Assembly: GCF_024612015.1 (NCBI RefSeq)
Contig: NZ_CP102512.1
Span: 6,510,001 to 6,574,000, forward strand
Source of the DNA: Streptomyces sp. CA-210063
GTDB lineage: Bacteria; Actinomycetota; Actinomycetes; Streptomycetales; Streptomycetaceae
Reading direction: 5' to 3'
DNA: 64,000 nucleotides
Position numbers and translations under genes: made by a program. Shown here in pieces: positions 1 through 8,585 of the stretch (positions are counted from its first letter, which is position 1; each line of letters starts with the position of its first letter). Below the pieces are notes generated by a model. It was not told the origin of the DNA, made no database searches, and saw nothing but the letters and a program-made list of their open reading frames with translations.

Positions 1-1280
1 ACCTCGCCTTCCGTCTGGTCCCCGACAAGAAGGCCAACGCCCTCGTCACCCGCGGCCTCCAGGGCACCCCCGCCCGGCTCGCCAAGAGCGGCTACCGCAG
101 GGCGAAGGAGCTGCGCAAGAAGGCCACCTCCGGAGACACCAAAATCCGCCTTTATCATGAGGTTTTCCAGCGCATGCCGGTGCAGCGGCGCCTCGTGGTG
201 TTCGAGAGCCACCTCGGCCGGCAGTACAGCGACAGCCCCCGGGCGATCTACGAGGAGATGCGCCGCCAGGGCCTCGACTTCGAGGCGGTGTGGTCGTACA
301 CGGGCCGCCCGGAGGGCTTCCCCTCCGACGCCACGCTCGTCCGCCGCTGGTCGCTGCCCTACCTGCGGGCCCTGGCCCGCGCCGAGTTCTGGATCGACAA
401 CCAGAGCTATCCGCTGAAGCTGACCAAGCGCCCCGGCACGACCTACCTCCAGACCTGGCACGGCTCCGCGCTCAAGCGCATGGGCTTCGACGAACCCGGC
501 TGGAAGCTCAAGACCCGCGCCGAGCAGGCCGAACAACAGCGCACCCTGGAGCGCTTCGACCACTTCCTGATCCGCTCCGAGCACGACGTCCGCACCCTGG
601 CGAAGGCATTCCGGCTGCGGGAGAAGGTGCTGCTGCGGGTGGGCTATCCGCGCAACGACGCGCTCGTACGGGCGAGAGCGGCGCGAGGTGCGGCCGAACG
701 CCCGCCGCTGGCAGCCGAGTTGGGCATCCCGGCGGACAAGAAGGTCCTGCTCTACGCCCCCACGTTCCGGCACCACGGACAGCGCCGCTTCACCCTCCCC
801 TTCGACGTGGAGCGCTTCGCGGAGACCTTCGGCGACGAGTACGTCCTCCTCGTCCGCGCCCACTACCTCAACCACGTCGTCCTTCCGCCCTCCGTCCGGG
901 GCCGGGTCATCGACGTATCGGCCCACCACGACGTGACCCCCGTCCTCGCTCTCGCGGACGCGCTGATCACGGACTACTCGTCGGTGATGTTCGACTACGC
1001 GCTCCTGGACCGCCCGATGCTCTTCTTCACCTACGACTACGAGGAGTACGTGCACGAGGGCCGGGGCACCTACTTCGACCTGCTGGAACGGGCGCCGGGC
1101 CCGATCGTGCGCACGGAGGACGAACTCCACTCCGTGCTGGCGTCGATGTCACTGGACGAGCAGACGATCAAGTACGCCGCCGCGCGGGAGCGGTTCACGG
1201 CCGACTTCGGCGAGTACGACAAGGGCACGGCGGCCCAGAGCGTCGTCGACCAGTTCTTCTCCGAGTGGAGGCACAAGTGA
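1..1280 (+). CDS. TagF-like CDP-glycerol glycerophosphotransferase, 5'-truncated
   Basis: The reading frame is open from base 3, so the ATG at 174 is internal and the gene begins upstream of the window. The visible ~425 residues match the C-terminal catalytic part of TagF/TagB-type enzymes, which transfer glycerol phosphate from CDP-glycerol to cell-wall glycopolymers at the inner membrane face. Family hallmarks are LQTWHGSALKRMG (substrate site), LLYAPTFRHHG and DALITDYSSVMFDYALLDRP, followed by a terminal GEYDKGTAAQSV segment. The first residues (LAFRLVPDKK) suggest an upstream linker, as in the three GT2-TagF fusions at 18.5-25.5 kb, so an N-terminal GT2 domain outside the window is likely but not seen. 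Its stop overlaps the next gene's GTG start (GTGA at 1277), indicating translational coupling. Confidence 0.9.
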   Translation, partial: LAFRLVPDKKANALVTRGLQGTPARLAKSGYRRAKELRKKATSGDTKIRLYHEVFQRMPVQRRLVVFESHLGRQYSDSPRAIYEEMRRQGLDFEAVWSYTGRPEGFPSDATLVRRWSLPYLRALARAEFWIDNQSYPLKLTKRPGTTYLQTWHGSALKRMGFDEPGWKLKTRAEQAEQQRTLERFDHFLIRSEHDVRTLAKAFRLREKVLLRVGYPRNDALVRARAARGAAERPPLAAELGIPADKKVLLYAPTFRHHGQRRFTLPFDVERFAETFGDEYVLLVRAHYLNHVVLPPSVRGRVIDVSAHHDVTPVLALADALITDYSSVMFDYALLDRPMLFFTYDYEEYVHEGRGTYFDLLERAPGPIVRTEDELHSVLASMSLDEQTIKYAAARERFTADFGEYDKGTAAQSVVDQFFSEWRHK

Positions 1281-2371
1281 CCGGGCCGCGGGACGTCTTC
1301 CTCGTCGCCAACAGCGTCGACGAGCTGGGCGGTGTGACCAGCTGGACGCACCACATGGCCCGGCTCCTCACCGAGCGGGGTCACCGCGTCCATGTCATCG
1401 GCATCACCACGCCCGAGGATCCGCACGACCTCGGCGAACTCCCCTACCCGACGACCAGGTTGTACGGCGGCCAGCCGCCGGGCCCCGGCCGGGCGAGGGA
1501 TGCGAGCATGCGCGAACGGGCCGCCCTGCTGACCCGGCTCTTCGCCGCAGCGCGTCCCGGTGGGGTCGTCATCGTGACCCAGGTGTGGGCGATGGAGTGG
1601 GTGAAGCTCGCGGACACCGCCGGTCTGACCGTCATCGGGATGAGCCACGAGTCGTACGAGACGTCCAGGGCCAGTTCCCGCTTCCGGCGCGTCCTGCAGC
1701 ACTACCGGGACGTCGACCGCATGCTCGTCCTCACCCGCGAGGACGCCGACCTGTGGATCGGCGCCGGCCTCAACAACACCTCGTTCCTCCCGAACGCCGT
1801 GCCCTGGCTGCCGGACGAGCCGTCGCCGCGCACCGAGAAGGCCGTCATCAGCATCGGCCGGCTCAGCGACGAGAAGGGCGTCGACCTGCTCCTCGACACC
1901 TGGTCCGAGGTGGGCCCCCGTCACCCCGGCTGGGTCCTGAAGATCTACGGCTCCGGCGAGGACGAGGAGATCCTGCGCAAGCAGTGCGCCTCCCTCGGCC
2001 TCGACGCATCGGTCCGGTGGATGGGCCGCACGAGCGACGTCCCGGGCGCGCTCCGGGGAGGCTCGGTCTTCGCCCTGTCGTCCAGGGGCGAGGGCTTCCC
2101 CCTCGCCCTCATGGAAGCCATGGCCATGGGCGTCCCCTGCGCCGCCTTCGACTGCGCACCGGGCGTCCACGAGATCGTGCGGGACGGGGAGGACGGCCTC
2201 CTCGCCACCCCCGGCAACACGGGCGAACTGGCCCGCAAACTGGACCTGTTGATGTCGGACAAGAGCCTGCGGGACCGGATGGGGGAGACGGCGAGGGAGA
2301 ACATTCGGCGGTACGGGACGGAGGAGATCGTGGACAGATGGGAGCAACTTTTCACCTTCCTGGAGAGGTGA
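1277..2371 (+). CDS. GT4 family glycosyltransferase
   Basis: The 364-residue protein starts at a GTG overlapping the previous stop (GTGA). The open frame extends further upstream, but that part overlaps the TagF gene in another frame and is not coding. The N-terminal Rossmann segment reads VFLVANSVDELGGVTSW, the middle contains ISIGRLSDEKGVDLLLDTW, and the C-terminal nucleotide-sugar site is GEGFPLALMEAMAMGVP with the E-x7-E pattern of GT-B, GT4 retaining enzymes. It is a predicted cytosolic or membrane-associated enzyme. Coupling to a teichoic-acid polymerase and proximity to an exporter suggest it adds a sugar to, or begins, a wall glycopolymer. The donor sugar cannot be read from the sequence. 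Confidence 0.88.
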   Translation: MTGPRDVFLVANSVDELGGVTSWTHHMARLLTERGHRVHVIGITTPEDPHDLGELPYPTTRLYGGQPPGPGRARDASMRERAALLTRLFAAARPGGVVIVTQVWAMEWVKLADTAGLTVIGMSHESYETSRASSRFRRVLQHYRDVDRMLVLTREDADLWIGAGLNNTSFLPNAVPWLPDEPSPRTEKAVISIGRLSDEKGVDLLLDTWSEVGPRHPGWVLKIYGSGEDEEILRKQCASLGLDASVRWMGRTSDVPGALRGGSVFALSSRGEGFPLALMEAMAMGVPCAAFDCAPGVHEIVRDGEDGLLATPGNTGELARKLDLLMSDKSLRDRMGETARENIRRYGTEEIVDRWEQLFTFLER

Positions 2372-2376
2372 AGAGT

Positions 2377-2410
2377 CAGGGGCGCGGGGAACTGCGCGAT
2401 CAGCCACGAC
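2377..2410. repeat. Short intergenic repeat, copy 1
   Basis: This single copy of the dispersed motif with core GCGCGGGGAACTGCGCGA lies between the ends of two convergent genes (GT4 and the ABC ATPase). The same core recurs at about nine loci in the window, nearly always just past gene ends. The rest of the 90-bp gap shows no gene. Confidence 0.8.
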
Positions 2411-2462
2411 GAACCCGCAGTCGCGACACAACAGTTCCCCCCGAGCTCTCAGGCGAGACGAC

Positions 2463-3299
2463 CTACTTCTTCCCACCCGTGAACTTCTCGTACTCCTTCA
2501 GCACGTCCTCCGTCGCCCCGTCCATACGAAGCTCCCCCCGCTCAAGCCACAACACCCGATCACACGTATCCCGGATCGACTTATTGTTGTGGCTGACAAG
2601 AAACACCGTCCCCGCGTTCTTCCGCAGCTCACGGATACGCGCCTCCGACCGCTTCCGGAAGGACGCGTCACCCGTCGCCAACGCCTCGTCGATCAACAGC
2701 ACGTCATGGTCCTTGGCCGCGGCGATGGAGAACCGGAGCCGCGCCGCCATTCCGGAGGAATACGTGCGCATGGGCAGCGTGATGAAGTCGCCCTTCTCGT
2801 TGATGCCCGAGAAGTCGACGATCTCCTGGTACCGCTCCTTGACCTGCTCACGGGACATCCCCATGGCGAGCCCGCCGAGATGGACGTTGCGTTCACCGGT
2901 GAGGTCGTTCATGAGGGCGGCGTTCACGCCGAGCAGAGACGGCTGGCCGTCGGTGAAGATACGGCCGTTCTCGACGGGAAGGAGTCCGGCGACGGCCTTG
3001 AGGAGGGTCGACTTGCCGGACCCGTTCGTGCCGATGAGGCCGATGGCCTCGCCCCGGTACGCGGTGAAGGACACGTTCCGCACGGCGTGCACCGTGCGTA
3101 CGCCGGCCGCCTTCTCGGTCTTCTTCCGCCGCAGGATGCGGTTGAGCGCGGCGGTGGCGGTGCCGCGCCCGGCCCCCGTGCCGTTGACGCGGTAGACGAT
3201 GTCGACGCCGTCGACGACGACGGTGGGGACGGCTTCGGCGCCGGTCTCCCGAGCGGTCTCCCCGGCCTGGGGGGCGGTGATGGTGTCGATGTCAGCCAC
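2463..3299 (-). CDS. Polysaccharide/teichoic acid ABC exporter, ATP-binding subunit (TagH/Wzt-like)
   Basis: This is the ATPase of a two-component exporter that flips lipid-linked wall polymers across the membrane. The 278-residue protein contains Walker A GTNGSGKST, the short signature YSSGMAARL typical of the TagH/Wzt group, Walker B DVLLIDEALA, D-loop ATGD and H-loop LVSHN. The start chosen is the GTG at 3299, which gives an 8-bp overlap with the permease stop; the frame stays open to 3386, but that part lies in the permease gene. There is no C-terminal carbohydrate-binding domain, so it resembles TagH and short Wzt forms. It is transcribed with the permease directly upstream. Confidence 0.92.
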   Translation of the reverse strand: MADIDTITAPQAGETARETGAEAVPTVVVDGVDIVYRVNGTGAGRGTATAALNRILRRKKTEKAAGVRTVHAVRNVSFTAYRGEAIGLIGTNGSGKSTLLKAVAGLLPVENGRIFTDGQPSLLGVNAALMNDLTGERNVHLGGLAMGMSREQVKERYQEIVDFSGINEKGDFITLPMRTYSSGMAARLRFSIAAAKDHDVLLIDEALATGDASFRKRSEARIRELRKNAGTVFLVSHNNKSIRDTCDRVLWLERGELRMDGATEDVLKEYEKFTGGKK

Positions 3300-4233
3300 G
3301 GCCGTACGTCTCCTCAGCCTTCCAGAAGTAGATGAATCCGCCGACGCCCGCGAGGAGCGCCCAGCCGGCGGCGATCGCCCACACATGCGTCGGCAGCTGG
3401 CTCCCGTGGAAGCTGTCGATCAGCGCGAAGCGCATGAGGTCGATGTAGACGGCGGCCGGGTTGTACTCCAGCAGCACGTGGACGAAGGCCGGCAGGTCCC
3501 GGTCGGCGAGGATGTGGTCCATGCTGAACATCACGCCCGACGCGTACATCCAGGTACGCAGCACGAACGGCATCAGCTGCGAGATGTCGGGGGTCTTGGC
3601 GCCGATCCGCGCCATGACCATCGCGACCCCGGCGTTGAACACGAACTGAAGCGTGAGCGCCGGCACGATCAGCAGCCAGGACGCGGCGACCGGCACTCCG
3701 AAGGCGAGCAGGATCACGACCAGCGCGGCCATGGAGAACAGCAGCTGCTGGAGCTGCTGCAGGCAGTACGACAGGGGCAGCGAGGCCCGGGGGAAGTGCA
3801 GGGCGCGGACGAGGCCGAGGCTGCCGGAAATGGCCCGGGTGCCCGCCATGATCGAGCTCTGCGTGAAGGTCCACACGAACACGCCGGTCACGAGGAACGG
3901 GACGTAGTCCGGCACGCCGTTCTTGGTGCCCATGAGCAGGCCGAAGATGAGGTAGTAGACCGCCGCGTTGAGCAGCGGGTTCGCCACCTGCCAGATCTGG
4001 CCGAGCTTCGCCTGGCTGTACTGCGCGGTCAGCTTCGCCGTGGCGAAGGCGGTGATGAAGTGCCGCCGGGCCCACAGCTGCCGTACGTACGCGCCGAGCG
4101 AGGGGCGGGCCCCGCTGACGCTGAGCCCGTACCGCTCGGCGAGCTGGGCGGGGCTCTCGGCGGCGGGGGTGCCCGGGGCGGCCGGGGGGTTGGCCGCCGT
4201 TTTGGTCGGCGGTGTGTGGAGGACCTGGCTCAC
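3292..4233 (-). CDS. Polysaccharide/teichoic acid ABC exporter, permease (TagG/Wzm-like)
   Basis: This 313-residue ABC-2 type membrane protein has a Pro/Ala-rich cytoplasmic N-terminus of ~50 residues, then the family segment around LTAQYSQAKLGQIWQVANPL and about six hydrophobic helices, such as AAVYYLIFGLLMG, ALVVILLAFGVPV and HVWAIAAGWALLAG. It is the channel partner of the ATPase that follows with an 8-bp overlap. With the flanking TagF-like genes it most likely exports a glycerol-phosphate-containing wall polymer. It is divergent from the tetR gene, and the intergenic region carries a tandem 20-bp repeat that could be an operator. Confidence 0.92.
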   Translation of the reverse strand: MSQVLHTPPTKTAANPPAAPGTPAAESPAQLAERYGLSVSGARPSLGAYVRQLWARRHFITAFATAKLTAQYSQAKLGQIWQVANPLLNAAVYYLIFGLLMGTKNGVPDYVPFLVTGVFVWTFTQSSIMAGTRAISGSLGLVRALHFPRASLPLSYCLQQLQQLLFSMAALVVILLAFGVPVAASWLLIVPALTLQFVFNAGVAMVMARIGAKTPDISQLMPFVLRTWMYASGVMFSMDHILADRDLPAFVHVLLEYNPAAVYIDLMRFALIDSFHGSQLPTHVWAIAAGWALLAGVGGFIYFWKAEETYGRG

Positions 4234-4265
4234 ATCCGCTGCTTTCGCTAGTGGGGGACGTCCCG

Positions 4266-4305
4266 CGTACGCGACCGTACTCGGCCGTACGCGGCCGTAC
4301 TCGGC
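4266..4305. promoter_or_regulatory. Tandem 20-bp direct repeat between divergent exporter and tetR genes
   Basis: Two adjacent 20-bp units, CGTACGCGACCGTACTCGGC and the same sequence with A9 changed to G, sit 33 bp upstream of the exporter permease start. Each unit contains a partly palindromic GTACG-N-CCGTAC core. The rest of the divergent gap (4306-4449) holds no gene. Position and symmetry suggest an operator for the adjacent TetR protein, but that is inference. Confidence 0.45.
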
Positions 4306-4449
4306 GTCGTCTCACGCGACTTACGCCGCTCTCGTACGGCTCTTGCCGTGCGCTTACGTCGGGACGGGACCGTATCGTCGCAACGCGAGCGTAAGCCGTT
4401 ATGACGTCGGAACGCAACCGTTTCGTCGTCGCGCCCTATGCTGGGAGGC

Positions 4450-5088
4450 ATGACGACGAACGCCGGCCCCTCCGCAGCGCAGCCGCCGCCACGGCCGCGT
4501 CGCCGGGCCCCCGCCGGGGCGGCCGTGCTCCGCGAGGATGTGACCGAGGCGATCCGGGCGGCGGTCTTCGAGGAGCTGGCGGCGGTCGGCTACGCCCGGA
4601 TGTCCATCGAGGGGATCGCGCGCCGCGCGGGTGTCGGCAAGACGGCGGTGTACCGGCGCTGGCGTTCCAAGCTGCACCTGGTGCTGGACCTCGTCTCGGC
4701 GGTGGCGGTGCAGGGCCTGCCGATGCCGGACACGGGTTCGCTGGAGGGAGACCTCAGGTTGTTGTACGAGGTCACCTCGCGCGCCCTGCGCCACCCGGTC
4801 GCGGGCCAGATCATCCCCGACCTCCAGGCCGAGGCCGCCCGCAACCCCGAGATCGCCGAGGCGATGCAGAAGGCGCTCCGCGAGGGCCAGCAGAGTGTGG
4901 CCACGGGGATCGTCGCGGCGGCGGTCGCGCGCGGGGAGGTCCGGGAGGGCGTCGACGAGGACCTGGCCCTGGATGTGATCTCCGGGCCGCTGTACTGGCG
5001 GTCGGTGGTCGTGCGCGCGCCGAAGCTGCCGAAGGGCTATCTGGCGAGCTTGACCCGGGCCACGGCGGCGGCGCTCAGGGCACTGTAG
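4450..5088 (+). CDS. TetR family transcriptional regulator
   Basis: This is a ligand-responsive repressor of about 212 residues. The N-terminal helix-turn-helix is FEELAAVGYARMSIEGIARR followed by AGVGKTAVYRRW, and the C-terminal part (from LDLVSAVAVQG) is helical with the TetR_C pattern ATRALRHPVAGQIIPDLQAE-like. The ATG at 4450 is preferred. A TATGCT hexamer at 4437-4442 ends 7 bp before it and would give a leaderless transcript, while an in-frame ATG at 4438 lies inside that hexamer. The gene is divergent from the wall-polymer exporter, its probable target, and its end overlaps the convergent glycohydrolase gene by 14 bp. Confidence 0.88.
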   Translation: MTTNAGPSAAQPPPRPRRRAPAGAAVLREDVTEAIRAAVFEELAAVGYARMSIEGIARRAGVGKTAVYRRWRSKLHLVLDLVSAVAVQGLPMPDTGSLEGDLRLLYEVTSRALRHPVAGQIIPDLQAEAARNPEIAEAMQKALREGQQSVATGIVAAAVARGEVREGVDEDLALDVISGPLYWRSVVVRAPKLPKGYLASLTRATAAALRAL

Positions 5089-6020
5089 GTCGGCTCAGAT
5101 CCCGGGCGAGATCCGCCAGTTGGTGCGCCCGCAGTACCCGGTCCCCGAACCCGGGGAGGGGCACGTGCAGCGGCTCCAGCCACCGCTCGGGGATACCGCC
5201 GACGCCGTACACCGCCCCCGCCAGCCCTCCGGTCACCGCCGCCACCGTGTCCGTGTCGCCGCCGAGGTCGACGGCCGCTCGTACGGCGTCCTCGTACGAG
5301 TCGGTCGTACGCAGCGCCCAGACGGCGGAGCCGAGACAGGGCCAGACGGCACCGTTGAACTCTGTGGCGTCGTCCGGGTGCCAGTCGGGGGCGAGGACGA
5401 CGGCGTACCGGGTGCGGTGGTCGGGGCGTACGGCGTCCAGCGTCTCGGGGAGGGCGGCGAGCGGATCGCCTCCGCCCAGCGCGACCCGTACCAACTCGTG
5501 GAAGACGGCCGTGCCCTCCCAGGCTGCCGCGTCCCCGTGCGTCAGCGCGGACAGCCGCCGCCCGGCATCCATGCCGGCCTCTCGCCCGTACGGCGCGAAG
5601 TACACGGCCGAGGTGGCCGCCCGCATCAACGCGCCGTTGCCCGCGGCCCGCAGGTTCACCTGGAAGTGGAGGGCGGCGGCGAAGTCCCAGGGTTCGCCGT
5701 TGGTGAGGACGTCCTCGGTCTGGATGCCGATGTCCTTGGGCCCGGCGGCCGCCCAGCGCTGGAACCGCCGGAAGACATCGGGGAGTTCGAGGCCGCCGTG
5801 TTCGACGAGTGACTCCCCGACGAGCACGGCCATCTGCGTGTCGTCCGTGGCCTCGCCCGGATCCCAGGCCGCCGCCTCCGCACATCTCCCCGCGGTGGCC
5901 CTTCGGGAAGCGTGCGGAGAACGCGCCCTCGGGGCCGAACTCGAAGGGCGCGCCCAGCGCGTCGCCGACGGCGGAGCCGAGCACTGCGCCGAGGGCGCGC
6001 TGCGGGTCAATGGCCGCCAA
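5075..6020 (-). pseudogene. ADP-ribosylglycohydrolase (DraG/ARH-like), frameshifted
   Basis: Two reading frames each encode part of one ADP-ribosylglycohydrolase. The N-terminal part (GAVLGSAVGDALGAPFEFG, ending GEMCGGGG) continues in another frame as AWDPGEATDDTQMAVLVGES and runs to the family C-terminus (VDLGGDTDTVAAVTGGLAGA). Removing one base in the GGCGGCGGC run near 5868-5879 would join them as GGGAWDPGEATDD, the usual metal-site context. Enzymes of this family remove ADP-ribose from proteins or small molecules using two Mg2+ ions held by such Asp residues. The start is probably the TTG at 6020, with AAGAAGG 5 bp upstream, overlapping the DUF397 gene end. The frameshift may be a real mutation or a sequencing error. 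Confidence 0.8.
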
Positions 6021-6222
6021 GGGTGCCTTCTTTGAGGGTGGTGAGGAGGGCGTGGAGGGGGGTGGGGGTGGTGGTGAGAAGGATGGTGGGGTGGTCGCTT
6101 TCGCGTATGTGTATGGCGGCGGGGGTGGGGGCGAGTTCGACACAGGTGTCACCCGCATCAGCGCCTGAGAAGGACGACTTCTGCCAGTGGAAGCGAGGAT
6201 CGGGCACGTCGGTTCCTTTCAC
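6007..6222 (-). CDS. DUF397 domain protein
   Basis: This 71-residue protein has the DUF397 pattern: WQKSSFSGADAGDTCVELA at residues 12-31, then IHIRESDHP and a TPTPLHALLTTLK tail. Such proteins occur in many Streptomyces paralogous clusters next to a DUF5753-type HTH regulator and an HATPase gene, as here (whiJ-like arrangement). They are thought to bind or modulate the HTH partner. The ATG overlaps the regulator stop (ATGA at 6219-6222), so it is translationally coupled. The 3' end overlaps the start of the ADP-ribosylglycohydrolase frame. Confidence 0.9.
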   Translation of the reverse strand: MKGTDVPDPRFHWQKSSFSGADAGDTCVELAPTPAAIHIRESDHPTILLTTTPTPLHALLTTLKEGTLGGH

Positions 6223-7070
6223 AGCTCGTGGGCAATGCGGGCGATGAGGTCTCGGGACTCCGCCACAGGGAGAGCCGCTGCCGTCACCCGCTCGTATCGC
6301 CGTCGATACTGCAACAAGCGTGCCTCCGCGTCGAAGAACTCGCTGTCATGGCCCGTATCGATCTGCACGGTGTCCAGTTGGGGGACGGGTCCGTGCAGGT
6401 AGAGCATCGAATAGCCCGTTCCGGCGAAGTCGTCTGTATCGAAAGGCAGCACACGAACGGTCACGTTGGCCGCTTCCGATCGTTCGAGGAGCCGCTTCAA
6501 CTGGGCCCGGGTCGTGTCGCGGCCACCAACGCGGATGCGGAGAGCAGCCTCGTGGACGATGGCCTCGTACGGCGTCCCGGAAGGGTCGTCGAGGACCTGC
6601 TGGCGTTGGGTACGGAACGCCACGAAGGTGTCCAGGTCGCCTTGGGGCACGTTCTGTGATGCGTAGTTGAACAGAGCCCGCATGTGCTCCTCGGTCTGCA
6701 ACAGGCCAGGAACATGCACGACCTGGAAAGTTCGGATGCGAGTGGCGTGATACTCGGACTCTGCGAGAGCGAGCCCTTGGGGAACGACGGTGCCCCGGTA
6801 CTTGTCCCACCACCCCTTGCCGCGCTCATTCGCCATGCTCACCAACGCGTCGACGTACGCCCTGTCATCGCACGCGCAATGCGCCGCCAGGCGACGAATC
6901 CGCTCCTCGCTGATGCCGCTGCGGCCGGCCTCGTAGGCACTCTGCTGTATGGGGTTCGTGCCCAGGAGTGAGGCAGCTGCGCGGGCCGTCACACCCGCCC
7001 GTTCGCGGATCTTGCGCAGCTCGGCGCCGAGGCGCTCCTGCCGGGCGGTAGGGGTGCTCCTGGGTGGCAT
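6219..7070 (-). CDS. XRE-family HTH regulator with DUF5753 (WhiJ-like)
   Basis: This 283-residue DNA-binding protein has an N-terminal XRE helix-turn-helix (LGAELRKIRERAGVTARAAA, with SAYEAGRSGI as recognition region) followed by a DUF5753/Scr1-type domain (ARIRTFQVVHVPGLLQTEEH-like, ending QYRRRYERV). The ATG at 7070 has GGGAGAG 8 bp upstream and is preferred over the in-frame ATG at 7115. It heads an operon with the DUF397 gene and the broken ADP-ribosylglycohydrolase, and is divergent from an HATPase gene. This set matches the whiJ-type developmental regulatory clusters of Streptomyces. The 206-bp divergent gap contains possible TTGACC promoter elements but no gene. Confidence 0.92.
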   Translation of the reverse strand: MPPRSTPTARQERLGAELRKIRERAGVTARAAASLLGTNPIQQSAYEAGRSGISEERIRRLAAHCACDDRAYVDALVSMANERGKGWWDKYRGTVVPQGLALAESEYHATRIRTFQVVHVPGLLQTEEHMRALFNYASQNVPQGDLDTFVAFRTQRQQVLDDPSGTPYEAIVHEAALRIRVGGRDTTRAQLKRLLERSEAANVTVRVLPFDTDDFAGTGYSMLYLHGPVPQLDTVQIDTGHDSEFFDAEARLLQYRRRYERVTAAALPVAESRDLIARIAHEL

Positions 7071-7276
7071 CGGTGCTCTCTCCCTGGTTGTTCGGCTGAC
7101 GAGTATGCCGTTCACCCGAGCAAGACGGTCACCGAAACGGGGTCAATATCCGGCATCAGGTTGTGCCGTCACCAGGTTACGCCCTACGGTCGGTGACGTG
7201 CCCGGCACCCTGAGTGCGCCCAGCCCTCGCGTGCCTCAACTCACCCACGCCCCCAGCAAGTTGGAGTTGATGAGCC

Positions 7277-7834
7277 ATGCCCAAATACCAACTCAACTGC
7301 CCCCTCCTCCCCACCACCCCCCACGTCGCCCGGGACTTCGTCACCACCGTTCTCCACGCCCTCGCACTGGACGCCCTCGTGGACGACGCCGTGCTCTGCA
7401 CCTCCGAACTGGTCACCAACTCCTGCGTGCACACGAAGGAGCGGGGCGTCCGGCTGCTGCTCGACACGGACGGTTACCGCAATGCCGTACGCGTCACGGT
7501 CTACGACGAGTCCCGAAATCCCCCGATCCGACTTGAGGGTTACGACGCCGAATCGGGCCGTGGTCTGTGGATCGTGGACACGGTCACGGAGGGCCGCTGG
7601 GGGACCGAGCGGCTGGGCGCGGCGGGGAAAGGGGTGTGGTTCGAGCTGGGCGAGGGCAGGGCGGCGGCTGCGCGTCCTCTCGCCGAGCACCCCGTGGGAT
7701 GCCACTCACACCAGGGACCAACCGGCCGGTCCTGGCAGTTGACGCACCGAGGAGCGTATGGGGGACGACCTGATCAGTCGATGTCCGTTCCGCCGACCTC
7801 ACGGCTCTCATCCGGCCCCGAGCAGATCCCCTGA
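7277..7834 (+). CDS. HATPase_c ATP-binding regulatory protein (SpoIIAB/RsbW-like)
   Basis: This 185-residue protein belongs to the GHKL superfamily. The N-box is CTSELVTNSCVH (about residues 37-48), followed by VYDES and the G-box ESGRGLWIVDTV (about 93-104). Proteins of this group act as anti-sigma factors or serine kinases and are the third member of whiJ-like clusters. The last ~45 residues are rich in Gly/Ser/Arg and unconserved in appearance. Divergence from the DUF5753 regulator suggests shared control. The target sigma or anti-anti-sigma factor is not visible here. Confidence 0.88.
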   Translation: MPKYQLNCPLLPTTPHVARDFVTTVLHALALDALVDDAVLCTSELVTNSCVHTKERGVRLLLDTDGYRNAVRVTVYDESRNPPIRLEGYDAESGRGLWIVDTVTEGRWGTERLGAAGKGVWFELGEGRAAAARPLAEHPVGCHSHQGPTGRSWQLTHRGAYGGRPDQSMSVPPTSRLSSGPEQIP

Positions 7835-7868
7835 CCTGCCGGCGACGGCACCACGAACATCATCACTG

Positions 7869-8516
7869 TCAGAGCAGGTCCGTCAGGTCCGGGCCATGGC
7901 CGTCGATCGCCTCCGGGGCCTTGATGCCGTGGCCTTCGGCGCTGCCGAAGTACGTGGTATCGCCGGGCTCGGCGGAGACGCCCAGCAGTGCGTCGAGTGA
8001 CTGGAGGGCCGCCGCGAGGCGAGGGGCGTTCCGCTGCTCGACGTCCGGATGGGGCAGGCCCCGGAAGTCGAAGGGGCCCCAGATGTCGTGGAACACGGCC
8101 AGTTCCGCCCAGATGCCGGGCGCGTCCGGCGCCACCGTCAATTCGACCAGCCGGTGTTCCCGGTGCTTCTCCCCCGCCGCGTCGATCCAGGTGCCGGAGC
8201 CCACGACGAGGATGCTCCCGACCGACGCGTCGGGGAAGCCCACGGGGCGGGCCGCCAGAACGTGAGCGGGCAGTTCCGGGTCGGCCAGCGGGCTCCGGAG
8301 CGACAATCGTGTGGTGACGCCGATGCCGCCGCTGCCGTACACGAACCAGTCCCATTCGAGGGCGAACGGCGGTACCAGAAGCCCATGTTCCCGCAGGACC
8401 TGACTCATACGGGCCACGACGGTCAGCGCGGACTCCAGGCCAGGCGGCTCGACGTCGTCCAGGTTCCAGGTCCAAGACGCGGACTCGCTCGGAGAGCGCA
8501 GGAGTGTGGAGGTCAC
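7869..8516 (-). CDS. Putative immunity protein, paralogue B
   Basis: The gene encodes 215 residues from a GTG start. I recognise no named family. The C-terminal half is clearly related to the protein at 8753-9775: both share an F-x-D-x-W-x-P-x-D core, then G-x-P-x-x-D-V, NAPRL, AAL and T-x-F/Y-FG (here FHDIWGPFDFRGLPHPDV and RNAPRLAAAL). There is no signal peptide or membrane segment. It is the last gene of an operon headed by a DUF6507-like protein and a large toxin-like protein, so I infer a second, duplicated immunity protein. A 236-bp gap separates it from paralogue A, so it may have its own promoter. Confidence 0.65.
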   Translation of the reverse strand: MTSTLLRSPSESASWTWNLDDVEPPGLESALTVVARMSQVLREHGLLVPPFALEWDWFVYGSGGIGVTTRLSLRSPLADPELPAHVLAARPVGFPDASVGSILVVGSGTWIDAAGEKHREHRLVELTVAPDAPGIWAELAVFHDIWGPFDFRGLPHPDVEQRNAPRLAAALQSLDALLGVSAEPGDTTYFGSAEGHGIKAPEAIDGHGPDLTDLL

Positions 8517-8585
8517 TCAGTACCGTCCTGACGGTTCTTCCAGGGTGTCGAGGGAAGTCGCTTCCCGGGGAAGTGGCCGAGGGCC

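Noticed and set aside
290..1276. N-terminal extension of the GT4 glycosyltransferase
   Set aside because: Overlaps the TagF-like gene out of frame and has Arg/Pro-rich non-protein composition; GTG at 1277 gives the normal domain start.
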